Assembly (NCBI RefSeq): GCF_000340965.1
Contig: NZ_ANAY01000013.1
Coordinates: forward strand, 62,001-126,000
From: Nocardiopsis kunsanensis DSM 44524
GTDB lineage: Bacteria; Actinomycetota; Actinomycetes; Streptosporangiales; Streptosporangiaceae
Length of the DNA stretch: 64,000 nt
Direction of reading: 5' to 3'
This document shows positions 25,892 through 36,165 of this stretch, piece by piece (within the stretch, counting starts at the first letter, position 1; every line of letters starts with the position of its first letter). A program made the translations under genes and the position numbers. The notes under the pieces are model-generated. The model was not told the DNA's origin, made no database searches, and saw only the letters and a list, made by a program, of their open reading frames with translations.

Positions 25892-27088
25892 CTACTCCTG
25901 GGTGAGGAGGGCGTCGACGAAGACCTCGGGGTCGAAGGGGGCCAGGTCGTCGGGGCCCTCTCCCAGGCCCACGAGCTTGACCGGCACACCCAGTTCCCGC
26001 TGGACCTGGACGATGATGCCGCCCTTGGCGGTCCCGTCCAGTTTGGTCAGAGCGATACCGGTGATGTTGACGACCTCGGCGAAGACCCGCGCCTGGCGCA
26101 GACCGTTCTGGCCGGTCGTGGCGTCCAACACCAGCAGGACCTCGTCGACCTGGGACTTCTTCTCCACGACCCGTTTGACCTTGCCGAGCTCGTCCATGAG
26201 CCCGGTCTTGGTGTGCAGGCGGCCGGCGGTGTCGATGATGACGGTGTCGGCGCCCTCCTGGGCACCGCGCTCGACCGTGTCGAAGGCGACGCTGGCCGGG
26301 TCGGCCCCCTCCTCCTTGCTCACGACCGGTGCGCCCACACGGCCGCCCCAGGTCTGGAGCTGTTCCGTGGCGGCGGCGCGGAAGGTGTCGGCCGCGCCGA
26401 GCACGACGCTGCGGCCGTCACCGATCAGGACCCGGGCGAGCTTGCCGCTGGTGGTGGTCTTGCCGGTGCCGTTGACCCCCACGACCATGATCACCGCCGG
26501 GCGGTCGCCGTGCGGTTCGGTACGCACGGTGCGGTCGGTGTCGGCGCCGATCTGGTCGAGCAGTTCCTCCCGCAGGAGTCCGCGCACCTCGTCGGGGCCG
26601 CGGGTGCCCAGCACCTTGACGCGTGTGCGCAGGTTCTCCACGATCTGGGTCGCCGACGTCACGCCGATGTCGGCGGTGATGAGAGTGTCCTCGATCTCCT
26701 CCCAGGTGTCCTCGGTCAGGGAGTCGGAGGAGAGGAGGTTGAGCAGCCCCTGGCCCAGGGAGTTCTGGGACCGGGCCAGCCGCTGTCGCAGACGCACCAT
26801 GCGTCCGGCCGACGGCGGAGGCGTCTCGAGTTCGGGGGCCGGTTCGGCCTCCGGTTCCTCCACGGTCTCCGCGGGCGCGGGCGGCGCCTGCGAGGGCGGG
26901 GTGGCGACGGTGCCCTCGTCGCGTTCCCGGTCCTCCTCGGGAGGCGCTGTCGTGGTTCCTCCGGTGACCTCGGGCTTGGTCTCGTCCTTGCCCGGAGTGA
27001 CCGAGCGTTGGGTCCTGACCAGGAAGAATCCGCCGACGGCGAGGAGCACGACGACGATGGCGATGGCTGCGAGCAAGGTGATGTCCAT
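25892..27088 (-). CDS. ftsY: Signal recognition particle receptor FtsY
   Basis: 398 residues. Membrane-side partner of Ffh. Residues 4-25 form an N-terminal membrane anchor, typical of actinobacterial FtsY, followed by an acidic Pro/Glu linker to about 95. The NG domain has P-loop GVNGTGKTT (204-212), ADTFRAAATEQLQ, VIIDTAGRLHTKTGLMDEL, LVLDATTGQNGL and ALTKLDGTAKGG. It lies 66 nt downstream of btuC; smc, its usual upstream neighbour, is about 9 kb away because of inserted accessory genes. Confidence 0.97.
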   Translation of the reverse strand: MDITLLAAIAIVVVLLAVGGFFLVRTQRSVTPGKDETKPEVTGGTTTAPPEEDRERDEGTVATPPSQAPPAPAETVEEPEAEPAPELETPPPSAGRMVRLRQRLARSQNSLGQGLLNLLSSDSLTEDTWEEIEDTLITADIGVTSATQIVENLRTRVKVLGTRGPDEVRGLLREELLDQIGADTDRTVRTEPHGDRPAVIMVVGVNGTGKTTTSGKLARVLIGDGRSVVLGAADTFRAAATEQLQTWGGRVGAPVVSKEEGADPASVAFDTVERGAQEGADTVIIDTAGRLHTKTGLMDELGKVKRVVEKKSQVDEVLLVLDATTGQNGLRQARVFAEVVNITGIALTKLDGTAKGGIIVQVQRELGVPVKLVGLGEGPDDLAPFDPEVFVDALLTQE

Positions 27089-27154
27089 AGCTCGGACAGT
27101 CTTTCAGAGTGCCGGGCGCCTTCGCACCACACAGGCCCGCCGGGCGGACCGGAC

Positions 27155-28189
27155 TCAGGTGGCCCGGTGTCGGGTCGCGCGGAGGACGAGCACGAAGAAG
27201 GGCGCGCCCAGGAAGGCGGTGACCACACCGATGGGCAGTTCGGCAGGGGCCACGAGGGTGCGTGCGGCGATGTCGACCAGGACCATGAAGGCACCGCCCA
27301 TGATGACGGTGACGGGCAGGATCATGCGGTAGTTGGAGCCCACCAGGCGGCGCACGATGTGGGGCACGACGATGCCGACGAACCCGATGAGCCCGCTGAC
27401 CGAGACGGCGGCTGCGGTGGCCAAAGAGGCGGCGAAGATGACGGCGACCCGTACCAGTGTCGGGTTCAGGCCCAGGCTGACGGCCTTGTCGTCGCCGAGC
27501 GCGAGCATGTCGAGCAGGTGGCCGCAGGCCAAGAGGGACACGAGGCCGACCACCGCGTAGGGCAGTACGAGCTGCACGTCCTGCCAACCGCCGCGGCCCA
27601 GGCTTCCGAGCAGCCAGGAGTAGATCTGCTGGAGCTGGTCGATCCCCATCTGTTGGGCCAGGGTCTGGGCGGCCGACAGGAACGAGGAGACCGCCACACC
27701 CGCCAACAGGAGCGACGCGGTACCGCCTCCCCCGGCGGTCGAACCCAGCAGGTAGGCGGAGAACACGCCCACGAGCGCACCGACGAAGGCGGCCACGGGC
27801 ACCATCGTGCGCGGGGCGTCGAACCACTCACCGCCGAAGACCATGACCACGGTCGCCCCCAGGCCCGCACCGGCCGCCGCGCCCAGCAGGAACGGGTCGG
27901 CGAGCGGGTTCCGGAACACCCCTTGGTAGGCGCCGCCGGCGGTGGCGAGCAGGGCACCCACGAGCAGGCCCATGACCACGCGCGGCAGACGCAGTTCGAG
28001 GAGCAGGGCCTCCTCCCGTTCGGTGAGCGTGGACTCCGTGCCGAACGGGAGGAGGCTGAGCACGTGCCGGGCGATGTCGGCGGCCGAGACCGAGGCCGCT
28101 CCGGCGCTGACGCCGAGCAGGACCGCGGCCACGAGCAGGGCGAGCCCTCCCAGGAACCACTTCGTGGGAAAACCGACACCACCCTTCAT
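27155..28189 (-). CDS. btuC: ABC transporter permease, BtuC/FecCD family
   Basis: 344 residues with about ten membrane segments. Family motifs include LRLPRVVMGLLVGALLATAGGAYQGVFRNPLADPFLLG, GIDQLQQIYSWLLGSL, ISVSGLIGFVGIVVPH (here VSVSGLIG) and the C-terminal PAELPIGVVTAFLGAPFF. Imports cobalamin or ferric siderophores with a lipoprotein receptor and an ATPase. The cobalamin riboswitch upstream of the co-transcribed receptor gene argues for corrinoid. Its ATG is one base past the btuF stop. No ATPase gene (btuD) is in the cluster; the next gene is ftsY. Confidence 0.9.
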   Translation of the reverse strand: MKGGVGFPTKWFLGGLALLVAAVLLGVSAGAASVSAADIARHVLSLLPFGTESTLTEREEALLLELRLPRVVMGLLVGALLATAGGAYQGVFRNPLADPFLLGAAAGAGLGATVVMVFGGEWFDAPRTMVPVAAFVGALVGVFSAYLLGSTAGGGGTASLLLAGVAVSSFLSAAQTLAQQMGIDQLQQIYSWLLGSLGRGGWQDVQLVLPYAVVGLVSLLACGHLLDMLALGDDKAVSLGLNPTLVRVAVIFAASLATAAAVSVSGLIGFVGIVVPHIVRRLVGSNYRMILPVTVIMGGAFMVLVDIAARTLVAPAELPIGVVTAFLGAPFFVLVLRATRHRAT

Positions 28190-28190
28190 G

Positions 28191-29189
28191 TCAGGCCCCC
28201 GACTGTTCCAGGACGGCGTCGCCGATGTCCTCGGTCAGTTCGACCACGCGCGGCCCCCAGCGGGAGGAGATGTCGGGGTCGAGTGTGTGGACGGCGCCGT
28301 CGGACACGGCGGTGACGGTGTCGAAGGCGGGGCGTTGCTCGAGTTCCTCGACGGCGTTCTCGTCGCCGTAGGCGAGGAAGATCAGGTCGGCGTCCTCCTC
28401 CACGACGTACTCGGCGGACAGTTTCGGGTATCCGCCCGCGCTGCCGTCGTCGGCATCGTCGGCGATGTTGGTCAGGCCGAACATCGAGTAGATCTGGCCG
28501 ATGAAGGTCTCGGAGGTCGCCGCGTAGAGGCTGTCGTCGAGTTCGTGGTAGACGCTGAGCGGTTCGGTGTCGCCGAGCTCGGCACACACGTCCTCGACGG
28601 TCGAGGTGATCTCGGACTCGACGCGGTCGGCCTCGGCGTCGGCGGCCTCGGTCTGTCCGGTGGCGTCACCGAGCAGGCGGAGCTGGGCGTAGGTCCCTTC
28701 GAGGTCGGACGCCGCGTTCAGGAGCACGGAGGGCACGTCGACCGAGTCGAGCTGAGCGGCGAGGTCGACGTGTTCGCTGCCGAGGACCACGAGGTCGGGG
28801 TCGTACTCGGTGATCGCCTCGACGCTGGGCTCATAGCCGCTCAGGTCGGTGACGGGCGCTTCCTCCGGGTAGTAGGAGTACTCGTCGACCGCCTCGACCT
28901 GGTCGCCGGCGTCGATGGCGAACAGCATCTCGGTGTGGGTGGGTGAGAGGGAGACGATGCGCTCGGGCTGGGACTCGATCTCGACCCCGCCGTCGTCGTC
29001 CTCGACGGTGACGGGGAAGACCCCGTCACCGACCTCGGGACGGTCCGGGTCGGGCTCGGGAGGAGCGCAGGCGAGGTCGGCCGCCTCGTCCCGGGTCTCG
29101 TCGTCGGTGGCGCTGTCGCCGGTTCCGCAGGCCGTCAGGACGAGGGTGGCGCCGAGCAGTACTGCGGGCAGTCTGCGTGCTGTACGCAC
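28191..29189 (-). CDS. btuF: Corrinoid-type ABC substrate-binding lipoprotein, BtuF-like
   Basis: 332 residues. Lipobox LTAC gives lipidated C21. The class III binding-protein fold is clear: QPERIVSLSPTHTEMLFAIDAGDQVEAVDEYSYYP, the pattern of B12 and siderophore receptors, then DLVVLGSEHVD and a C-terminal lobe with DADLIFLAYGDE. It captures substrate outside the membrane for the BtuC permease. GTG 29189 is preceded by AAGGAG, which can be masked by the riboswitch expression platform. The riboswitch supports cobalamin or cobinamide as ligand (inference). Confidence 0.88.
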   Translation of the reverse strand: MRTARRLPAVLLGATLVLTACGTGDSATDDETRDEAADLACAPPEPDPDRPEVGDGVFPVTVEDDDGGVEIESQPERIVSLSPTHTEMLFAIDAGDQVEAVDEYSYYPEEAPVTDLSGYEPSVEAITEYDPDLVVLGSEHVDLAAQLDSVDVPSVLLNAASDLEGTYAQLRLLGDATGQTEAADAEADRVESEITSTVEDVCAELGDTEPLSVYHELDDSLYAATSETFIGQIYSMFGLTNIADDADDGSAGGYPKLSAEYVVEEDADLIFLAYGDENAVEELEQRPAFDTVTAVSDGAVHTLDPDISSRWGPRVVELTEDIGDAVLEQSGA

Positions 29190-29191
29190 GA

Positions 29192-29400
29192 TGCTCCTTG
29201 CATACCAGTGGGAAGGAGCACGGCCCGGTTCACCAGACGGCCTGTCCTTCCCACGAGGACGGGGACGTCGGCACCGGCGAGGCGACCTGGCTCGTCCCCC
29301 TCGTTCCGAAGGGGCCTCACAGTTGCGGGACAGCGCCGGGTTGGGACCGTGTGTGCGGGTGGTCCCCTGACCGGACTTCGCTCGTTCGGTGCCGTTCGGG
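29192..29400 (-). promoter_or_regulatory. Cobalamin riboswitch with translational expression platform
   Basis: On the transcript, the aptamer core includes CCCGGCGCTGTCCCGC followed by AACTGTGAGG and the B12-box-like GAGCCAGGTCGCC, enclosed by CGGCACC/GGTGCCG (29388-29394 with 29269-29275). Nearer the gene, GTGGGAAGGA pairs with TCCTTCCCAC (29208-29254). Alternatively TGCTCCTT pairs with AAGGAGCA (29192-29220), covering the btuF ribosome-binding site. The two pairings exclude each other. Motif similarity is strong; the ligand is inferred. Confidence 0.87.
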
Positions 29401-29514
29401 CCGATATGTCACGCACTGTCGACCCAGCTACGCCACTGTACTCTCGCGGCACCTCAGAGCGGCATCGGGGAGGCCGTTACCGTGCGGGTCGGCCGGAGCG
29501 GTGCCCTATGAGCA

Positions 29515-29543
29515 TTGACACATCTCCCTCACAACGCAATGAT
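29515..29543 (+). promoter_or_regulatory. Putative sigma-70 promoter of the subtilase gene
   Basis: A perfect TTGACA (29515-29520) stands 17 bp from AATGAT (29538-29543, four of six consensus). A start near 29550 would leave a leader of about 130 nt before the GTG. Confidence 0.5.
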
Positions 29544-29683
29544 CACGTAGCTGTGCGCGCCGAACAACCGATACGGACACATTTCGGCACATCCCCCAGC
29601 GCATGCACAACATGATCCCTGTTGGGGGCTGCCCACTCCCCCGGTGTCCTGAGGCGCGCACCGAGAAGGGATGTGTTGTCAAG

Positions 29684-32311
<2,628 letters not shown>

Positions 32312-32332
32312 TCCGACCGGATCCTCCGCACA

Positions 32333-32360
32333 CGGGGACCGTCCCGAGGGGCGGTCCCCG
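32333..32360 (+). terminator. Terminator after the subtilase gene
   Basis: Perfect 9-bp stem, CGGGGACCG with CGGTCCCCG, and a 10-base loop, 21 bp past the stop. Confidence 0.7.
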
Positions 32361-32399
32361 GACACGTTCAACACAACTGTTGCCACAGTCACAGTGGAT

Positions 32400-32498
32400 G
32401 TTGTGTGCGGCTGTTACACACGCGCACAACCATCTGCCCCTGTGCCTTTACGCAGTTCACACCGCGCCCGGGGCCGTCACGACGGCCCCGGGCCTTTT
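32400..32498 (+). ncRNA. Structured leader or small RNA ending in an intrinsic terminator
   Basis: Hairpin one pairs GTTGTGTGCG with CGCGCACAAC (32400-32430, one wobble). Hairpin two is a perfect 12-bp stem, GCCCGGGGCCGT with ACGGCCCCGGGC (32466-32493), followed by CTTTTG. The subtilase gene already has its own terminator upstream. This unit therefore looks like an attenuated leader for the former osmoprotectant operon at 32528, or a stand-alone small RNA. No known riboswitch class was recognised. Confidence 0.45.
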
Positions 32499-32527
32499 GC
32501 TGCGGCCGAACGCGCGCGGAGACCACC

Positions 32528-33636
32528 ATGATCACGGCCACGGCCCTTCGCCCCGGTCCTCCCGGGCTGGCTGATGGGACTCTCGAATGCACCGCGGACA
32601 GTGGACGCCCTCACCCTGGACACCCCCGAGGGCGAGTTCGTCGTGTTCGTGGGCCCTTCCGGGTGCGGCAAGACCACCACGATGAAGCTGATCAACCGGC
32701 TCATCGAACCCGCTTCGGGGCGCATCCTGCTGAACGGCGCCGACGTCACCGGCACGGACCCCGACGAGCTGCGGCGCGGTATCGGGTACGCGATCCAGCA
32801 GACCGGCCTGTTCCCCCACCGCACCGTCGCCGAGAACATCACGACCGTTCCCGAGCTCCTGAAGTGGGACGCCGAGCGTATCCGCGCCCGCGTTGACGAG
32901 CTCCTGACCACGGTCGGCCCCGACCCGGCCGAGTACCGCGGGCGTTACCCCAAGCAGCTCTCCGGCGGCCAGCAGCAGCGTGTGAGCGTGTCCCGCGCGC
33001 TCGCGGCCGGACCCTCCCGTGCTGCTCATGGACGAGTCCTTCGGCGCGATCGCCCCCCTCACCCGCGCGGCCCTGCAGAACGAGCGCACAGCCGAGAACG
33101 GCATCGAGTGGGTCGGCCCCGCCTCGTTCGGTGACCAGTACGGGGTCGCCCGCGCCGACGGCGCCTCCGGTCCTGCCGGGGTGGTCGATTCCCTGGACGA
33201 GTTGTCCGACTTCGTGCACGAGCACCCGGACGAGGCCACGTGCTGCGGCGACGCCGAGTTCATGGACCGCCAGTGGGAGGCGTTCCAGGACTACTACGAT
33301 GCCCGGTTCAACGCCGCCGACGTCTACCGGATGTCACTGGCATCGAACTACGTCAACGTCGCCAAGGCCGACCCCTGCAACTTCGCGGAGGTCTTCACGA
33401 CCGACGCGCGGCTGAAGTCGATGGACCTGCAGGTCGACGAGGACACCGACGTCTACTCCACGACCCAGCTCGCGGCGATCACAGTGCACCACGAGACCGC
33501 AGAGGCACACCCGGAGCTGGGTGAGGCGCTCGACGAGGAGACCGTCATCTCCCTCAACGGGATGGTGGATATCGACGGCCTCAGCGCGGACGAGGCCGCC
33601 CTGTACTTCCTGCGGCAGGAAGGCTTCATCGGCTGA
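32528..33636 (+). pseudogene. Collapsed osmoprotectant ABC operon: ATPase fragment joined to binding-protein fragment
   Basis: The 5' part is an OpuCA/ProV-type ATPase: DALTLDTPEGEFVVFVGPSGCGKTT with Walker A, IQQTGLFPHRTVAENI with the Q-loop, and LSGGQQQRVSVSRALAA. An extra G near 33010 shifts the frame, after which LLMDESFGAIAPLTRAALQNE continues the Walker B region. At about 33082-33095 this runs straight into the C-terminal half of a glycine-betaine-type binding protein (GIEWVGPASFGDQYGVARAD to LYFLRQEGFIG). The ATPase C-terminus, permease and receptor N-terminus are gone. The N-terminus near 32528-32610 is also out of frame. GGAG precedes ATG 32528. It is probably non-functional. Confidence 0.85.
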
Positions 33637-33685
33637 CCGCTGCCCCTTTCCCGGTGTGGACGACGCACTCGGGGCAGGGGCGGCC

Positions 33686-33699
33686 ACGAACACGTTCGG
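33686..33699. promoter_or_regulatory. Operator for the TetR regulator (autoregulatory copy)
   Basis: ACGAAC-AC-GTTCGG, 12 bp before the tetR ATG, matches the two operators before the efflux gene except for the final base. Confidence 0.65.
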
Positions 33700-33711
33700 T
33701 AAGCTCGTGGC

Positions 33712-34401
33712 ATGACTGCGCGATCCCAGCCCTCCAGCCGCCGCGAGCGCCCGGCCAAGCCGGCTCTGACCCGTGCCGGAATCATCTCGGAGGCGGTCCG
33801 CATCATGCGGGCCGAGGGGTTGCAGCGGGTCACGATGCGGCGCCTGGCCAAGGAGCTGGACACCGGACCGGCCTCGCTGTACGTCTACGTCTCGAACACC
33901 GCCGAACTGCACGGGGCGATCCTCGACGAACTGATGGGCGAGGTCGACCTGGAACCGGCCGCCTCCGGCGGGGACTGGCGCGAGCAGATCGACACCGTTC
34001 TCACTTCCTACACCGATCTCCTCCACCAGCACCCGAGTCTCGCCCAGGCGGCACTGGTCGCCCGCCCCTCGGGCCCCAATTACCTGAAGCTCCTGGAGAC
34101 CCTGCTGTCGCTGCTCGAACAGGGCGGGGTGCCGGGCGGCCAGGCGGCCTGGGGTGTGGACGTGCTGCTCCAGGTGGCCACGGCCAGCGCGGCCGAGCAC
34201 GCGGCGCGGGACAGCTCCCCCCGGTCCGAACAGGAGTGGAGCGAGCTCACCACCGCGGTGGAGGGCACGTCCGAGGCCGAGTCCCCCCACGTCGCCGCGC
34301 TCGGTTCCGAGCTGCTGTCGGGGACCCCGCGCACGCGTCGGACGTGGCGGATCCACATGCTCCTGAACGGCATCCTGCAGACACCGCGCCCCACGCCCTG
34401 A
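33712..34401 (+). CDS. TetR-family transcriptional regulator
   Basis: 229 residues. An N-terminal helix-turn-helix (ALTRAGIISEAVRIMRAEG, then RVTMRRLAKELDTGPASLYVYVSN) is followed by an all-helical ligand-binding and dimerisation domain of the TetR_C type. It precedes an MFS drug exporter by 189 bp. Sites of the form ACGAAC-N2-GTTCG(T) occur before both genes, so the protein most likely represses itself and the exporter until a toxic ligand binds. The ligand is unknown. Confidence 0.9.
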   Translation: MTARSQPSSRRERPAKPALTRAGIISEAVRIMRAEGLQRVTMRRLAKELDTGPASLYVYVSNTAELHGAILDELMGEVDLEPAASGGDWREQIDTVLTSYTDLLHQHPSLAQAALVARPSGPNYLKLLETLLSLLEQGGVPGGQAAWGVDVLLQVATASAAEHAARDSSPRSEQEWSELTTAVEGTSEAESPHVAALGSELLSGTPRTRRTWRIHMLLNGILQTPRPTP

Positions 34402-34419
34402 CCCCGGGGCGGCCTCGGA

Positions 34420-34441
34420 GGACGGGACCGAGGACCCGTCC
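34420..34441 (+). terminator. Hairpin after tetR
   Basis: Perfect 7-bp stem, GGACGGG with CCCGTCC, and an 8-base loop, 18 bp past the tetR stop. It separates tetR from the efflux gene. Confidence 0.5.
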
Positions 34442-34513
34442 GGACCCGGCTGCCGCTCTGTCCTTGCACTCCCTTCGCCCCGCGAGACGAGGGACACACG
34501 GCGCACACCTTGG

Positions 34514-34542
34514 ACGAACTTGTTCGTCACGAACATGTTCGT
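34514..34542. promoter_or_regulatory. Tandem TetR operators before the efflux gene
   Basis: ACGAACTTGTTCGT (34514-34527) and the perfect palindrome ACGAACATGTTCGT (34529-34542) have centres 15 bp apart. TTGGAC at 34510 overlaps the first, so a bound repressor would block the promoter. Confidence 0.8.
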
Positions 34543-34590
34543 TAGCGTTGGAGGCATCCACTTCAACGTGCTCCGAAAGGGGTGGGCGCC

Positions 34591-36087
34591 ATGTCAGAGA
34601 ACACCGCAGCCGCCGAGACGCCGGTCGTGCCGAAGAACATCCGCCGGGTCCTGATGGGCGTCCTGATGGCGATGCTGCTGTCCATGCTCGACGGGCTCAT
34701 CGTGGGGACCGCAATGCCCACGGTCGTCGCGGACATCGGCGGCGTCGACCACATCTCCTGGGTGGTCACCGCCTACACGCTGGCCACCGCCTGTTCCACC
34801 CCGGTATGGGGCAAGCTCGGCGACCTGTTCAACCACAAGCACGTGTTCCTGACCTCGGTCGCCGTATTCATGATCGGATCGGTGCTCGCAGGCCAGGCCT
34901 CCACAATGGGCGAACTGATCGGGTTCCGCGCCCTGCAGGGCATCGGGGGCGGCGGCCTGATGGCCGGGGCCTTCGCCCTGATCGGCGTGCTCCTGCCGCC
35001 CCGGGAGCGCGGCAAGTACCAGGGCATGGTGGCCATCACCCAGGCCCTCGGCAGCATCGGCGGCCCGCTCCTCGGCGGTCTCATCACCGGCTTCCTCGGC
35101 TGGCGCTGGGCCTTCTACATCAACATCCCGCTCGGCCTGATCGTCCTGGTGTGGTGCGCCGTGCTCCTACAGGTCCCGTCGACGCGCCGGGGCAAGGTCT
35201 CCATGGACTGGCTCGGCATCACGCTCATGACCGGCATGATCAGCACCGTCGTCATGACCGCGACCTGGGCGGGCAGCACTTACGCCTGGGGATCCTGGCA
35301 GATCCTGGTCCTCATCGCGGCCTCCCTGGTGCTGCTCGCGGCCTTCGTCGCCTCACAGAAACGGGCCACGGAGCCCCTGCTACCGCTCCGGCTCTTCACG
35401 GGCCATCGCAACTTCCCGATAGCCGCGATCCTGCTGACCGTCGCCGGCGTGGCCATGTTCGGCGGCACGCTCTACCTTCCACTGTTCCAGCAGACCGTGC
35501 AGGGGGTGTCGGCCTCGAGTTCCGGGATGCTCCTGCTGCCCATGATGGCCGGGACCGTCGTCGCGTCCACGATCGCGGGCAAGGTGATGGTCAGGACCGG
35601 CAGGTACAAGGTCTTCCCCGTCCTGGGAGCCGCCTCGCTCACCGTGGGCATGGGGCTGCTCGCCACCATGGGCACCACCACGTCCCACCTCACGACCAGC
35701 ATCTACATGGTCCTCGTCGGTACCGGGACCGGCTTCACCATCCAGATGGCCAACACCATCGCCCAGAACTCGGTCGAGCTGCGGGACATGGGCTCGGCCT
35801 CCTCGGCCACCAGCCTCTTCCGCAGCTTGGGCGGTTCACTCGGTGTCGCGGTCTTCGGGTCGCTGTTCGCACGCGCGGTCCAGGGCCATCCGGGCGCACC
35901 GGCCGGGGGCGGTGTGCCGGAGACTCCGGCCGTGGAGGGTGCCTTCCATGCGGCCACGGACTCCTACCTGCAGGCGGTCGCCCACGGCACGCACCACATC
36001 TTCCTGGTCGGCGCCCTCTGCGGTGCGGCCGCCCTCGTCGCCGCACTGCTCATCGAGGAGGTGCCCCTGCGCGGCAAGCCGGGTTAG
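34591..36087 (+). CDS. MFS drug:proton antiporter, DHA2 (EmrB/QacA) family
   Basis: 498 residues with fourteen predicted membrane segments. Motifs of the family: LDGLIVGTAMPTVVADIGG in segment 1, WGKLGDLFNHKHVF (motif A), and GSIGGPLLGGLITGFLGWRWAFYINIPLG (motif C and following). It exports hydrophobic or cationic toxic compounds using the proton gradient. ATG 34591 is preceded by AAGGGG; a GTG at 34582 would add three residues. It is controlled by the upstream TetR through paired operators. Substrate cannot be predicted. Confidence 0.93.
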   Translation: MSENTAAAETPVVPKNIRRVLMGVLMAMLLSMLDGLIVGTAMPTVVADIGGVDHISWVVTAYTLATACSTPVWGKLGDLFNHKHVFLTSVAVFMIGSVLAGQASTMGELIGFRALQGIGGGGLMAGAFALIGVLLPPRERGKYQGMVAITQALGSIGGPLLGGLITGFLGWRWAFYINIPLGLIVLVWCAVLLQVPSTRRGKVSMDWLGITLMTGMISTVVMTATWAGSTYAWGSWQILVLIAASLVLLAAFVASQKRATEPLLPLRLFTGHRNFPIAAILLTVAGVAMFGGTLYLPLFQQTVQGVSASSSGMLLLPMMAGTVVASTIAGKVMVRTGRYKVFPVLGAASLTVGMGLLATMGTTTSHLTTSIYMVLVGTGTGFTIQMANTIAQNSVELRDMGSASSATSLFRSLGGSLGVAVFGSLFARAVQGHPGAPAGGGVPETPAVEGAFHAATDSYLQAVAHGTHHIFLVGALCGAAALVAALLIEEVPLRGKPG

Positions 36088-36165
36088 CTCTCGTCGAAGG
36101 GTTCCACGTGCAAACAACGCACCGCAGCATCCCCGGGTCACCGGTCAGGGGGGTGCTGTGCTGCG

